The translations under genes and the position numbers were made by a program. From Tamarix chinensis (lineage: Eukaryota > Streptophyta > Magnoliopsida > Caryophyllales > Tamaricaceae), in NCBI GenBank assembly GCA_030549775.1, contig CM060177.1:30656014-30720013 (forward strand): 64,000 nt of DNA, read 5' to 3'. The notes under the pieces are model-generated. The model was not told the DNA's origin. It made no database searches and saw only the letters and a program-made list of their open reading frames with translations. Shown here piece after piece: positions 36,050 to 47,989 of the stretch (positions within the stretch are counted from its first letter, which is position 1; each line of letters starts with the position of its first letter).

Positions 36050-36430
36050 TGGTAAGCTCAGAGAGGGATTAACGGGAAAATGGTTTTATTTTTTCTTCAG
36101 TAATCAAACAATCTAGTCTATCTGAGGGCCTAATACCTCCAATTTCCAACTCCTCTCCCCCTTCAAATTTCATAAGCGCATATATATATAGTGGCCCTTT
36201 CCCCCCTTAAGACACAAAACTAACTATAATCAGAAAAGCTAAGATAAAATGGAGGGAATCTAATATTTCCCTCTTAACGGACTCCACAGCTCAACTAACC
36301 GAATGGCAGTAATAGAATGGGCAGACGTGGAGCTCAGCCCCCCACTTCTCCCCATGTGCCTCCCGACTACTTATCTCCCGTAATCATTTTCTTCTTCCTA
36401 GCATACGTATATTTGATGAGGTGTCCATCA
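36050..36430 (-). repeat. 5' LTR of the minus-strand Ty3/gypsy element
   Basis: Partner of 31094-31475. On the element strand it ends ...TTACCA, then a 2-nt spacer and the initiator-Met primer-binding site. The TATATATATAG stretch on the plus strand (36179-36190) is the likely core promoter when read in reverse. Confidence 0.85.
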
Positions 36431-36734
36431 TTTTCTTATTTGTCATGTGATGATATTTAGCTGATTAGAAAGTTTTAGTTTGATTCTAAATATGATAAAG
36501 ATATACTGATGATTTTTCCTTCTTTCTTTGATTTTGAATTAATTGTGCTGCATTGGTTGATCCATATCTTGTTGTGCAGGTTCTTCAAGCGGTCATTATT
36601 TCATGATTATCTTGTTTACTTGCTTATAGATAAAATCCCTGGTCGCCTAAATGACCAGAAAACACTTCTTGATGAACTCAACTGGATCTTTACAGCTGTC
36701 ACCAACACAATTCCATGGAATGTTCTTTCACATG

Positions 36735-38036
36735 GTAATGGTAGATGATGGCTAGTTGCCACCTATTCTCTTTTCTCCACTTTTTCTTTATTTTTTCTTT
36801 AATAGTGTATTTATCCAATTATATATGTTGCATATGGCATATTAATTCCAGAAAGTATTTAGACAAGATTTATTATTATCTAGTCTTTTCTGCAATTTTT
36901 TACTTGCTCAGTAATTGGCCAGTAATGACAATATAACTCCTGAATTCTCTTTCTCTTTCATTATAAATTTGGATCATCCCTAATGGGTGTTATTAGATTT
37001 TGATTTAGTGATGTGAATGAGGAAAGGCTTATCAGACCTGCGACTACATGCTGTTACAGAGCAATGTTGTTTTGCAATTTTTGTTGAGTGCGCTGGGCTG
37101 GGTGGGTTGGTTGGTTGGAGGACCTAAGCGAGTTTGGCATTGGTGTTATGGTGGGGTTCATAACTAGATTCAAATTCTACTTCTTTTCATGTTGAGTGAT
37201 ATAAGACATAATCAGCATCAGTAGCATCTGATGCTATTGGTCTAAATGGTGCGGTCAGGATCATTGGGGGCTGTAATGTTGTCATGGTTCATTGAGTCTG
37301 CCTCATTTTAAGTGGTGAAGACATGTGGTAATCAAACTGTTGCTCATCATGAGTCAGCTATGTTGGTTAGAAGTCAGTTAACTAAGTTGACCATAGTTAG
37401 CGATAATCAAATTGTTAATATGCAGTCAAATGGTTGTTAATAATGTTGTCATTGAACTGTTAGTAAGATAACACATTGTACGTATATAAACTTGTAAACT
37501 GCTGATATAATACATCAGAGAGTAAATGATTTTTCTTCTCCTCCAAATACTCAGCTGCTCGCATCTATCTTCTTCTTCCTTGTTTAATTCAGCTTGTTGA
37601 CTTCCATGTCTTCAAATCTTCTACATTTCAGTCATAAAGTTGAAAATAAAATCAATACTTTACTTCTGTGCATTTATTATCAAAATTTAACACGCAATTA
37701 CTGTTAATGTAGTATAAAAAACCACTACAATGTGGCCTTTCTAGCTTATTATCTGTCCTAGTGTCGCCTTTTCCCCTCGCTCTTTTTAGTTTGAATATGT
37801 CATGGAGTTTGCTAACAGCTTCTTCAAGCTGGAGAGAAACCTATTTGTCATATCTCTAGATATACCATTTTCTTCGACAATAGATTTGTTGTGTTTAAAA
37901 AAAAATAGATAGCTACACTGTGTTATGTCTTGCTTTCTTTCTGCAATTATGTTACTGGTTGTCTATTTATGAATATTATATCTTTCTTTTGCTTTTGCTT
38001 TCTTCTTATATTTCCGATCACTGTTTTATGCATCAG
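36735..38036. other. Intron-like stretch of the RAPTOR pseudogene where an expected exon is absent
   Basis: Intact plant RAPTOR has coding sequence between the HEL(FQRLF) junction and LLSQ..RFRAL, and none is recognisable here. The 37190-37570 part resembles an LTR end, with GTACGTATATAAACTTG then ATACATCAGAGAG and a CTTCTTCTTCC tract, so an insertion plus deletion may explain the loss. LTR edges were not resolved. Confidence 0.45.
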
Positions 38037-39140
38037 GTTCTACTTAGCCAACGCCATCATCTCCGCGCGCTAATGCTTCTTGGGCGCTTCCTTGATATGG
38101 GATCCTAGGCTGTAAGGTTGGTAGTCATTTGGTACTTTTCACTTGCTTGTAAATGCCCATAACATTTAATTCCCCACCCCCCCAACACAAACCCATAAGT
38201 GCTTCGTTTTCCAGTGTACAAGTATGAAGAGTCTTTGTGCTTCTTGCAGGCTTTATCTGTTGGGATATTTTCATAAATTCTAAAGTTGTTGCATACCTCA
38301 AGACCGGAAGTATGGAAAATATTAGTGTTCATATGGACTAAAATCCTCGCACTTGATAAGGTTGTTGATGGGAATTTTGTTTAATCTTTAGTTCCTAGTC
38401 ATATCTTTATTGTTTGATTTTTCCTTCTGAACTAGATTTTGGAATCTGGCAGTCATGTCAAGTTGATTTGGTCAAGGATGGGGGCCACACACATGTTATC
38501 AAATTTCTCGACACAGAACCATACCCTGAGCAATGGGCAACGGATGCGTTTGTTTTGGCTCTTATTGTAGGAACAGACGGGGTCAGGAGGCCTGTATTGA
38601 GGTTGCCTTATTGCATGTTTGTTTGAGGCACATTCAAGCTTCAATTGCAAAACTGCTCAAACTGAAACCATTGTCTCTCCAGTGGGTTTGTCTCTGTCTC
38701 GGGAAGCTGTGGGGAGGATTTTCCTGAGGCACAGATGCTAGGTTTCCAGGCAGATGCACCTTCTGGTTGTGCAGCTTCTTTGGGAGCAACCCAGCCTGAG
38801 GTTTCTGTCCGAAGACATACTAGCATTACTTTCTTAACTCCATATTTTAATCTTTATATGTAAAAGAACTTTGTTTCTTTATTTTGATAGCCAAAAGAAA
38901 TCGCTTTATTTCAGGTCAGAGCATCTGTTGTTTTTGCATTGGGAATGCTGCTTAATGTCTGTTTTCACTCATCTAGAGATGCTGTTGGCGGTTATGAAGA
39001 ATGTGATGATGATGAAAAGCATAAAGCTGAGGCTTTTATCATTAGAAGTCTTTTAAATTTAGCTTCAGATGGAAGTCCGTTGGTCAGGACGGAGGTTATT
39101 GTGGGTATATTAGCTGATTTGCTTCAGATGGAAATCCGCG

Positions 39141-40227
39141 CACAATACACAAATCCCAACCCCTGTACGCAAGCCCCACAAACAACTCTGAGCACTGCAA
39201 TAGCAATAGCAACACAACAATTTTAAACAAAAGCAGCGTCATGTGTAGGTGCGTAAGCCACCAACATGTCATATTGCGCAAACCACGGTCTTCTTTTTTC
39301 TAATTTTTCAGAACTACACATCTAAATTTTCATATACAACACTCTCACTTTCAGATCTAGTTTATCTAACAATAATCACCAAGATAAAAATAAATTGTAA
39401 AAGATGCCAGCACGAGGGTCGTGCAGCACAAAAAGAAGAGAGAAATGATACCAATGAAGGATAGAGGATAGGTAAAATTAGAAATGGGTTACACTTTTTT
39501 GTTTTATATATAAAAATAAAAAAATTGTTTCAATTAGTATTTTTTTTATTGATTAATCTGCCTGATAAAAATAATTTCTAGCATTTTTGAATTATTAACA
39601 TAAACTTTTGGGCTTTTAGATTGTGTCATTTATATACTTTATTTTATATGCATACCTTTTTAAATCTAATCTAAGTTATCAAGTAAAAGCAATGTCCTCT
39701 TATATACGTGTAGTATTTTTCCACATTGTCTTAAAAAAAATAAAAGTGGAAATTGATAGCATTTTGGTAAATAGTAGTGAATATGTTCTATGAAAATTAG
39801 GTAAAACATGCATCCTAGCATAGTTTACTTAAATATAACACCACACTCGTAAATATCACCTGTCAAAGTTTAAAAATACATGGAATCAAATATGTAATTG
39901 CATATTCTACTTAGTACTGAATTAGATTATCTTATTCTCTTTCTAGAAAATATAGTCGACTTCATTAATTTCTTCATGTTTTTATCTACTAAGAAAAGCT
40001 TGGTTATATGTATTGGGGATAATAAATAAAATGAAACTTTCCCCTACTATGCTTAGACTTTCACTCATTATCATCTCATTGCTTTCATGTATGCACACCG
40101 CAGTCCCATCCCTATTTCTTCTCTCCCTGTTTTCTGCATCCCAGCCTTACCACATGACTTCACTTCTTCACTCCCTCACACAATTGACCATGTATAGCCC
40201 CCTCTCACTCTTTACAACACCATAAAA
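39141..40227. other. AT-rich spacer after the RAPTOR pseudogene break
   Basis: RAPTOR similarity stops near 39140. A 70-codon open frame at 40013-40225 starts with a hydrophobic, signal-like segment (MLRLSLIIISLLSCM) but has no relatives I recognise and no supporting context. Nothing else was seen. Confidence 0.5.
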
Positions 40228-41230
40228 TCTATTTATTTTAGCATAAGTGTATTATAAAATTAGTTGGATGTTACCACTATACTCGAAATAAGTCTGGCTT
40301 ACTATACCATCCATACATCGAATATCAGGCAAAAATAGTTAAGACTTAAAATAAGATTAACAAAGAATAAGAGAGCTTTTATAATTTAGATAAGAGTTTG
40401 GAGATTAACTCTGAGTACAATATCCAAAATATATAAAAATGATACATTGGAAGTTAAGAGTTCCAAAAAGTATCAAAACCAAAAGCGATAACCAAATAAC
40501 ATGAATTTACGTCCAACACCGATACAAGATAATCACTACACAAGGAAAACATCATATGTAGTAAAATCGTCCAAAGAGTCATCATCGACATGCACAAAAG
40601 CATATGGGCCCTCTACTCAAGCATCATCCATGAAAAGGATGATCGATACGCTGTGTACTGAGTAAAGTAACAATACAGCTAAAGTAGGGTTATAAAGAAT
40701 CATATAAGTTCATATAAGAAAATAAACATACATGTGTGTTAACATAAAACAATGCAAGGTAAATGCTAATTCCATAACTCATTACTATATGTAAACATAT
40801 CCAATCTTTTATTGACTTTAAGTTCAAGAACCCCACTATTCTTAAAATAGTAGAATAGTCGAAAGCACCTTTTGGAGAAAAATACATCTAAGCCACTATT
40901 ATCGTCTAATGGAATGAACCCAATATATATTAGGGTAACATGATCCTAACCAAAATTATTAAACAGGTGGAACGGTTTGAAACACCTATCAGGGAAAAAT
41001 CCACCTTAGCCACTATTATTATTCGCTGGAACAAACACAACACCTTGATCTTGACTCGTGTAATTTTATACTTTAAATGATTAATATCGTACTCATATAT
41101 TACTTATCTCAGGAAAATATTTCTCATTTATGTTGAGTTTAGGGCCCCACTATTCTTAATTAGTTGGAATAGACCGATGCACCTCTTAGAAAAAAAATAC
41201 ACTTGGGTCACCATTATTGTCTAGTGGAAT
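40228..41230 (-). mobile_element. Degraded copy 4 of the large-LTR family, 3' part, minus orientation
   Basis: Contains a decayed 3' segment (GTTACCACTATACTCG...) near 40270 and several worn boxes of the CCACTATTAT..TC.AGTGGAAT type (40840-41230), the complement of the boxes in copy 1. It is interrupted at 41230 by copy 3, whose GGAAT target lies within one such box. The sequence resumes at 51956. Confidence 0.65.
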
Positions 41231-41330
41231 TGTAACACCCTCAAAATTCACTACTGAAAAAATTCGTTTTATTTGAAGGAATTAGCAGAAGCGGATTATA
41301 AAATCGTGAATTCTGGGGATATTACCGCCA

Positions 41331-41376
41331 CACTTAGTACCAGACCGGTTCACTCCTACCGTTCCAGTACTAAGTG
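41331..41376 (-). other. Conserved-position hairpin near the 3' end of LTR copy 3
   Basis: CACTTAGTAC (41331-41340) pairs exactly with GTACTAAGTG (41367-41376). An inner AGACCGGTT / CCTACCGTT region adds partial pairing. It is 100 bp from the LTR tip, the same slot and stem type as copy 2. Confidence 0.8.
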
Positions 41377-43355
41377 CTAAGGCTAAAAGAAAATGAAATA
41401 CAATTTGCAAGAAATTCAACATACTTAAATCAGAGTAGCGTATCAAATCATTTACAAGCATAAAATCTACCAGTGGTGGTTACAGTAACAACATAACATT
41501 AAAACCAAGAATTAAAAGAGAAAGAGAAAACCCTAACGGTACCGGATAACTCCTTACTCTCTTTCCCATTGCCCACTTGAGTAGCACCTGAAAAGACTTG
41601 TAAGGGGCACTGCCCATTGAATAGGCAGGGGCCCATAAAAGAAAACCCTTCAGTACTATGGTGTTGAGTAACCCTTTAATACCACACTTAAAAATAGGCC
41701 CGCAATACAACACATAATGCAAGCTATATACATATGTAATGATAGGTGCATACATAACATTCACATACATAACAAGTCCATTACATATCAACAAGTTACA
41801 AAGTATGATCGATACATTTTGGCCTTAAACCATCAGTCCATTATTATTCAATCATCTCTTTGTTATAACCAAGTGAGTGCGGGAACCCCACTATTATAGC
41901 CGGTGGACCGGAATACATACAGGGCAGAACGCTCCTAACCACTATTATTGTCGGTGGGTCAGTCTCCAGGGCAGAACGCTCTTGGCCACTATTATTCGCC
42001 GGTGGACCGGTCTGGCCCCGACTCACAAGGTGTTCCACTATAAGTAATTAATATCTTTCCATAATTTATTCACATCCAATAATTGTTTTCTTGATCTCGG
42101 GACCCCCACTATTTTAGTCAGTGGTTCGGAATATATATAATCATCATCCAGGGCAAAGCTCCTGGGCCACTATTATATCCGGTGGACCTGTACTCATAAT
42201 TACTTGTCAGGGTAACACGCTCCTGGGCCACTATTATATCCGGTGGATCGGTACTCCATATCACTTGCCAGGGAAAAACGCTCCTAGGCCATTATTGCAA
42301 CCGATGGATCGATACTCAATATCATAAGTCAACTGGGCCTGGCTCATTAGTCTTTCACTTTCATTATTAGTATCTTTCCTTTCCTTAATCAGCACAACAA
42401 TTATATTTATTTGCCTCGGACGGGAGATCAAGTGAAATACCCCAAAATCCTAATTTTCGAAATTATGGCCAAATAAGGAATTATTAGAAAAATCAATTAT
42501 ATAAATTCATTTATTAAAATGTAGAGAATTAATTAAGGTAAATTAAGAGGAAAATAATAAAGAATTTAATTGGAAGAAAATTTGGGTATTTTTCCTAATT
42601 AGCATGGAGGTTAAGGAAATTTATCTAAAATAGTCTAAACTAAGCAAAAAAGGAATTTATTTAATATTTTATAAATATTAATATTCTGAATAGCCCAAAA
42701 ATATTCTAAATAATTTATGCAAAATCCAAAACCCCAAATAAATCCTTTCTTTTCCTTTTTCCCCTTTTCCTTCTTTTTCCTTTTTCTTCCTCCTCCGCCG
42801 AAGTTGGGCCTCGCCCGGCCCAACCCTGCCTCTCCTTCCTTCTTCTCGCCCGCGGCCCAGCAAGCCCAGCCGCCTGTGGAACAAAACGCTGCGTTTCGAC
42901 ACTAAAGTCACCGAAACGCCGCGTCGCAATAAGAAAAAATAACCGTTGCCAGACCGACGAGGACGTTGCGTTTTGCCCAAAGATTTCCCCAAAACGCCGC
43001 GTTTCATTAATGGGGGAAATAACCGCCGCCGCCCGGCCGGTTCCCCCTCCCTTTTTCCTTTCCCCTGGACTACCGGTCCACCCCCTTTCTTCCCCCTTCT
43101 TCTTCCCCTGCAGAAGGTAGCAGCGACGCACGCCTGCATTGCCGGCGCTGCCCTGACACCGGCGAGCTTGCCTCTCTCTCTCTCTCTCCCGTCGTTTTCT
43201 TTCCCCATTTTGGCCCCAACCAACATTGTCCTACCTCCTGAGAAGCCTACAACCCTTCTTTTTTTTTCCTCCTGCAACCGCCTGCCGCCTGCCAGCCAGC
43301 CTGGTGCCTGCACCCCCCTTGTCTTCTTCCCCTAGCCTTGCCCGACCACCCTGCC

Positions 43356-43363
43356 TATAAATA
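43356..43363 (+). promoter_or_regulatory. Candidate TATA box in LTR copy 2
   Basis: TATAAATA in CTGCCTATAAATACCCCCC, at the end of the GC/C-rich segment about 920 bp into the LTR. This is where the U3/R boundary of an LTR promoter would be expected. No transcript evidence. Confidence 0.5.
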
Positions 43364-44092
43364 CCCCCCATTGATCACCTGGATTCGGGATTTGGAACCC
43401 CGAAACCCTATATTGCTCCCTCTCACCGCCGCCCCATCAAAAGCGTCGACCGCCGCCGTCCCCCAACACCGTCGGTCTAGCGCTGCCCAGAACCCCACCT
43501 TGCACCACCCTCCACCTAACCAAGCCCTCCTCGACCCTCGATTTACCTTGCACGAGCCACCCTAGGCCGTGCAAAAGTGTCTCCTCGAACAGCCTGTTCC
43601 AGCCCCTCGCCGCCCTTGCGCCTCCTTCCACCGCCAACCCAGCCGCCACCAGCGCCTCCTCCACCCTCCAAAATGTCCAGCAGATCTCCCTCTACCTTCC
43701 CATACCTCCATCTTCCCCTGCCTCCCTCTCCTTCTACCTCCCCCATCTTCCACCTCTCTCCACCACCCTCGGCCGCCGCGCCAACCACTGCACGCCGCCA
43801 CCCTCATTCCACTCCCCTTCATCTACTGTTTCTTCCCCCACCTCAGACTTTTATTTTCCTCCTCCCATCTAACCTCCACCTCCATTTTTCCCCATCTTCT
43901 CCTCCTCCACCGCTGCCACCGTCGCTGCCACGCGCCGCCGCCGGACCACCACCGACCTTAGGTGGTTTCCAACTCACCCAAACCCTAATATCTCTTTTCT
44001 ATAACTGTTATTAATTTTTAACTACTATTAATGATATTATACTTAATATTATCATTATTATTATTACTTTAATTACTATTATTATTATTACT

Positions 44093-44276
<184 letters not shown>

Positions 44277-46326
44277 TACTGCTAATGATATTATCATTAT
44301 TAGTATTACTAACAACTTAGTGTTAATATAGTTACCTCCTTTGTTATTATTATTATTATCATTACTATTATTACTATTACTCAACCTAACCTTATGATTT
44401 TCCTAACCAATAATACTATTATCATTAATAATGGTCTAAGACTTTAGGGTTAATGTGATTAAGACTTCCCTCATTTACTATTATTGCCACTATTAACCTC
44501 ACTATTATTTTTACTAATAATACTAACGCTAGCCATGGTTTATTATTGTCTTTATCTTTACTATTATTATTATTATTCCTATTATTGTGACCAAAAACAT
44601 TGAAACCCTTATATTTTTACTATTCAAAAATATACAACTTTTATCATTATCATCTTTCGGAATATTTTACTTGTTGGTATTGTAATTAGTATATTATTAT
44701 TTTGTCCCTAACACTATTATAAGACTTAGCCTTAAAAACGCTAGGGTTTCTATCACTATAAACATTAGTGTCACTATTATTAGTTTTATTATTATTATTA
44801 TTATCACTATTTTTCTATAGTTAGCATGAACATTACTATTATAAGAATAGGGCAAACGGGTCTAATAATAATAAGTGTAACAATAAGTATTAAAAATAAA
44901 CATATTTTGACTAGTAATATTTAGTATACTAATTTTAAGGTAAAAACCCTAGCTTTTGTATAATAACCCCTCTAGTAATAAGAACCTTAATCCTAAACTA
45001 GAATAAGGGTTGATGGCACTTTTGAGGGAAACTAATACTTAGTATTTTCCCCTTTTATAGGTAATCCTAACCAAAGCCCTAAGGAGTTAGAGGAGCGTGC
45101 TCCAAGCCCAGCGTCGCCTTAGGTAAGGACGATGCTATGGCCTTGTGTTATGTGTGATGTGACGTGTTGATTGTTGTGCATACCATGCTAATGTGTGTTA
45201 TATGATTTATGGATAACTTGTCTCATGTGTAGCGCAGCTTGGAATTTGAGGTATGTCGTGTGTACCTTCTATGATATGAACATGACATGTTTATGTATGA
45301 CATTTATGATGTGTTGATACGGCCCTCTAGGACATGCATGCTAGGGTTTCGGCATGGTAAAATGGGACTAAAAGAATAACAAGAGAGGAATGGGAAGTGA
45401 GACCATTAAGGGGGATATGGGGTTGACCAAAGTACATCATGATCCATGAGAGAAGATTTAAGTGGGAAGAATGTGCAAAATAAACGAGAGTTGGGGACCA
45501 TGCATGGGAGTCGTAAAATTTGCATGGTGACTTGGGGTGTTTGCATGGGATGGCTAAATCTTGCATGGGGGCGAATCTTACGTGAGAAAAGTTGAATTAG
45601 GGTGTAAATAAGAGAATGGGAGAGTTGTGGAGCGATTAGAGACTTGGGATGAAAAATAGTACGTAGGTTGGTGCAAGGGTGTATAAGGAATCCGATTAGG
45701 GTTTTTGGGAGAAAGTGGAAATTTGGGAAGTACAAAAGTAAGAATGATTAAGGAAGGGTGGAGTATGGTTTAAGAGTGAGATTTCATTTATATAAAAGGT
45801 GAGTATGGGTTCCCATGTGGAAGAAGAGACTTTGGGATGAAAAGAGAGATGTTACTTGTGGGAGAAGAAAGGTACTAGGGTTGAGGTGATCAACTAGGGT
45901 TTTTCATGGTTATGTGCTGAATCGAAAGGTAAAGTGATATGTTTTTGGGAGAGGATCTAATTGAGGTAAGATGTGGGGCGTTGAATGAGGTAAAGGTAGC
46001 GTAAGTGGGAGAAGGTTGGGCCACATCGGCCCAATTAGGGTTTTCAAGGGAAAACCCTAGGGGCTGATGGGAGGTAGAGTTGATGTCATGAGTGTAGGGC
46101 CTAACCCACACCCATAGGGGTTGACTCTTTCATCTAAAGGTAAGTGTAAAGGGAAGGGATGTCGGGGTGTGATAAGGGGCGCAGGAGTCTCAAGATATGG
46201 GACGGGCCCCCTAGGGAGGATAGACGTAGAGGGTAGTTGATATGCATGTCAAGGGTGGAAAGCTTTATTTAATAAGACACGAATAAGATACTAATTACTT
46301 AAAGAGTAAGATTGTTGAGTCGGGCC

Positions 46327-46695
46327 CAGACTGATCCACCGGCATAATAGTGGCCAGGTGCCAAGGTGCCCTGGAGACCGATCCACCGGCATATAATAGT
46401 GGTTAGGTGCGTTATGCCCTATAAGTGACCGATCCACCGGCTATAATAGTGGGGTTCCTGTACTCGCATGGATTAACAAAGATTATGGTGTGAAATGACT
46501 TACAAATAAATCATGGAAAGATACGTTATAATCACAGTGAAACACCATGAGAGTCAGGCCCAGACCAATCCACCGGCATAATAGTGGCCAGGAGCGTTCT
46601 GCCCTGGAGACCGATCCACCGGCATAAAATAGTGGTTAGGTGCGTTCTGCCCTATAAGTGACCGATCCACCGGCTATAATAGTGGGGTTTCCGCA
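46327..46695 (+). repeat. Box array in LTR copy 2
   Basis: Six boxes of the form GACYGATCCACCGGC..ATAATAGTGG, in two blocks of three with the same spacing logic as copy 1. Two blocks of three are also seen in 6461-6805, so the two-block layout predates the split of the copies. Confidence 0.8.
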
Positions 46696-47230
46696 CTCTC
46701 ATGGATTCATAACTATTATGATGTGAATCGACTATAATTATCAGAGTTATGAAAAGAAGAAGTTGGATTGGACCATAACCGACCTACATCATCCATAATA
46801 TTACATGTTGCTTATGTGATTGTGCTGTGTGTGTTATGTTGTATGATGGTATGCTTGGCCTTAGCGCACCTGCGCCCTTACTCAGTATTGGACCCGTACT
46901 GATACTACCTTGATTGAATGGGTCCTGTGATGATCCACTGATGGTGGGGAGTAGACTCCCTGTGCAGGTTTATGATCGGGTACTATTTTGGGGTGGAAGG
47001 CTTGACTTGAGTGAGTAGGCGATCCGGATATTGATCCTTGTCGGGATTTGTTTTGTTAGCTATATTTTGTATTATGTTTCCCGTTTTAAAGAAAAAAATG
47101 TATTATGGGGTTGTAATCCTAAACCGTATTCTAACTTCTGTTTGACTTATATCTTATTAATGATTTATGCTAAATGTCGTCTTGCGTTTTATGATACTTC
47201 GTACTTATTGATGATCGGATTTAGCCTTAG

Positions 47231-47276
47231 CACTTAGTACCGGAACGGTAGGAATGAACCGGTCTGGTACTAAGTG
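47231..47276 (+). other. Conserved-position hairpin near the 3' end of LTR copy 2
   Basis: CACTTAGTACC (47231-47241) pairs exactly with GGTACTAAGTG (47266-47276). Inner CGG/CCG pairing extends the stem imperfectly. It is followed by TGGCAGTAAC and lies 99 bp from the LTR end. Confidence 0.85.
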
Positions 47277-47989
47277 TGGCAGTAACGCCCCCGAGTTTAC
47301 AGTTTTATCCTTCGCTTCCGCTAAACCTTTTGATTTTAAACGAAATTTTTCAGTAGTAAATTTGAGGGTGTTACATCAAGAACCCGGGACACAAAGGTAT
47401 ACCGGTCGTACCGGTGCATACAAGCTACTCAGTACCCTTCAACCACGAACCCAAGGACGCAAAGGTACCCTGGTCGTACTGGTGCATAAAGCTACTCATT
47501 ACCCTACCGACAAGGACACCTAATCCATCAGTATGCATACCCCCTAACTAGGTCCGTAGAGCGAGATAGAGTAAGATATAGGGCCTGGTTGGGGCACAAA
47601 GGCACACCAGCAAATACCAGAGTAATCGTGGACTAAACCACGTCTTTAGGGTAGCGACCCCTAAAGAGTCACCATTCCCGATCTCGAGGTCTTTTACTTT
47701 AAGTATTAGTGTCTTAATTAAAGTGATCACGAAAAGAATGATAATCAGATACTTGTTCACTTTCAATCGTTCTGATATCATTAGTCGTTTCTTATTTGGG
47801 CGATTATCCAGGATATCATAGAGAAACCATTAAAGCCATCATAATCTCATCTAATTTCGGATTAGGATTCGTTCTCGTAATACTTACTAGTTATCAAATA
47901 TTCTTAACTTGCTAACCATCATTACTTGAATCATATTATGAAATTTCACAATCATGACGACATGTTAGGTAATTACTTATTTACCCCTT

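Larger units (their letters stand above)
31094..36430 (-). mobile_element. Ty3/gypsy chromodomain-type retrotransposon, degenerate, with both LTRs
   Basis: Minus-strand element of 5337 bp in an intron of the RAPTOR pseudogene. LTRs are 31094-31475 and 36050-36430 (382 and 381 bp), each TG...CA on the element strand and visibly diverged. The primer-binding site 36036-36047 reads TAATATCAGAGC on the minus strand, 10/12 to initiator Met tRNA, 2 nt from the 5' LTR. A purine tract lies next to the 3' LTR at about 31477-31492. Gene order is gag-protease-RT-RNase H-integrase-chromodomain. Flanks TTAGC and TTTTC do not match, so the target duplication is lost or one edge has changed. Confidence 0.88.
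24755..39140 (+). pseudogene. Truncated, intron-containing duplicate of RAPTOR (regulatory-associated protein of TOR)
   Basis: Exon traces in gene order, compared with the intact first exon at 62081 and recalled plant RAPTOR: 24888-25154 (N-terminus to KWRPSNR; CAG to TAG and a second stop); 25550-25651 ([20 protein letters not shown]); 26222-26303 (one frameshift); 26461-26619 (VLFHYNGHGLP, the caspase-like core motif); about 26750-26892 continuing at 28485-28606 (DCILLAAC...[14 protein letters not shown]); 36580-36734 ([14 protein letters not shown]...NWIFTAVT); 38037-38112 (LLGRFLDMGS, then Trp to stop); 38250-38360 (LVFIWTKILALDK); 38453-38830 ([17 protein letters not shown], two frameshifts); 38915-39140 (HEAT part, [18 protein letters not shown]). 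The exon between 36734 and 38037 is missing, as is everything after the HEAT repeats, including the WD40 propeller. Introns and probable 5' leader are kept, so this is a DNA duplication, not a retrocopy. It cannot encode RAPTOR. Confidence 0.92.

Noticed and set aside
40013..40225. 70-codon frame with a signal-peptide-like start
   Set aside because: No recognisable mature part, Cys pattern or promoter. It is a single short frame in repetitive DNA, so there is too little to call a secreted peptide.
42635..44014. Long proline-rich or arginine/glycine-rich open frames on both strands (up to 211 codons)
   Set aside because: Low-complexity GC-rich LTR sequence, with the equivalent in copy 3 at 50297-51660 and no codon-level conservation visible between copies.
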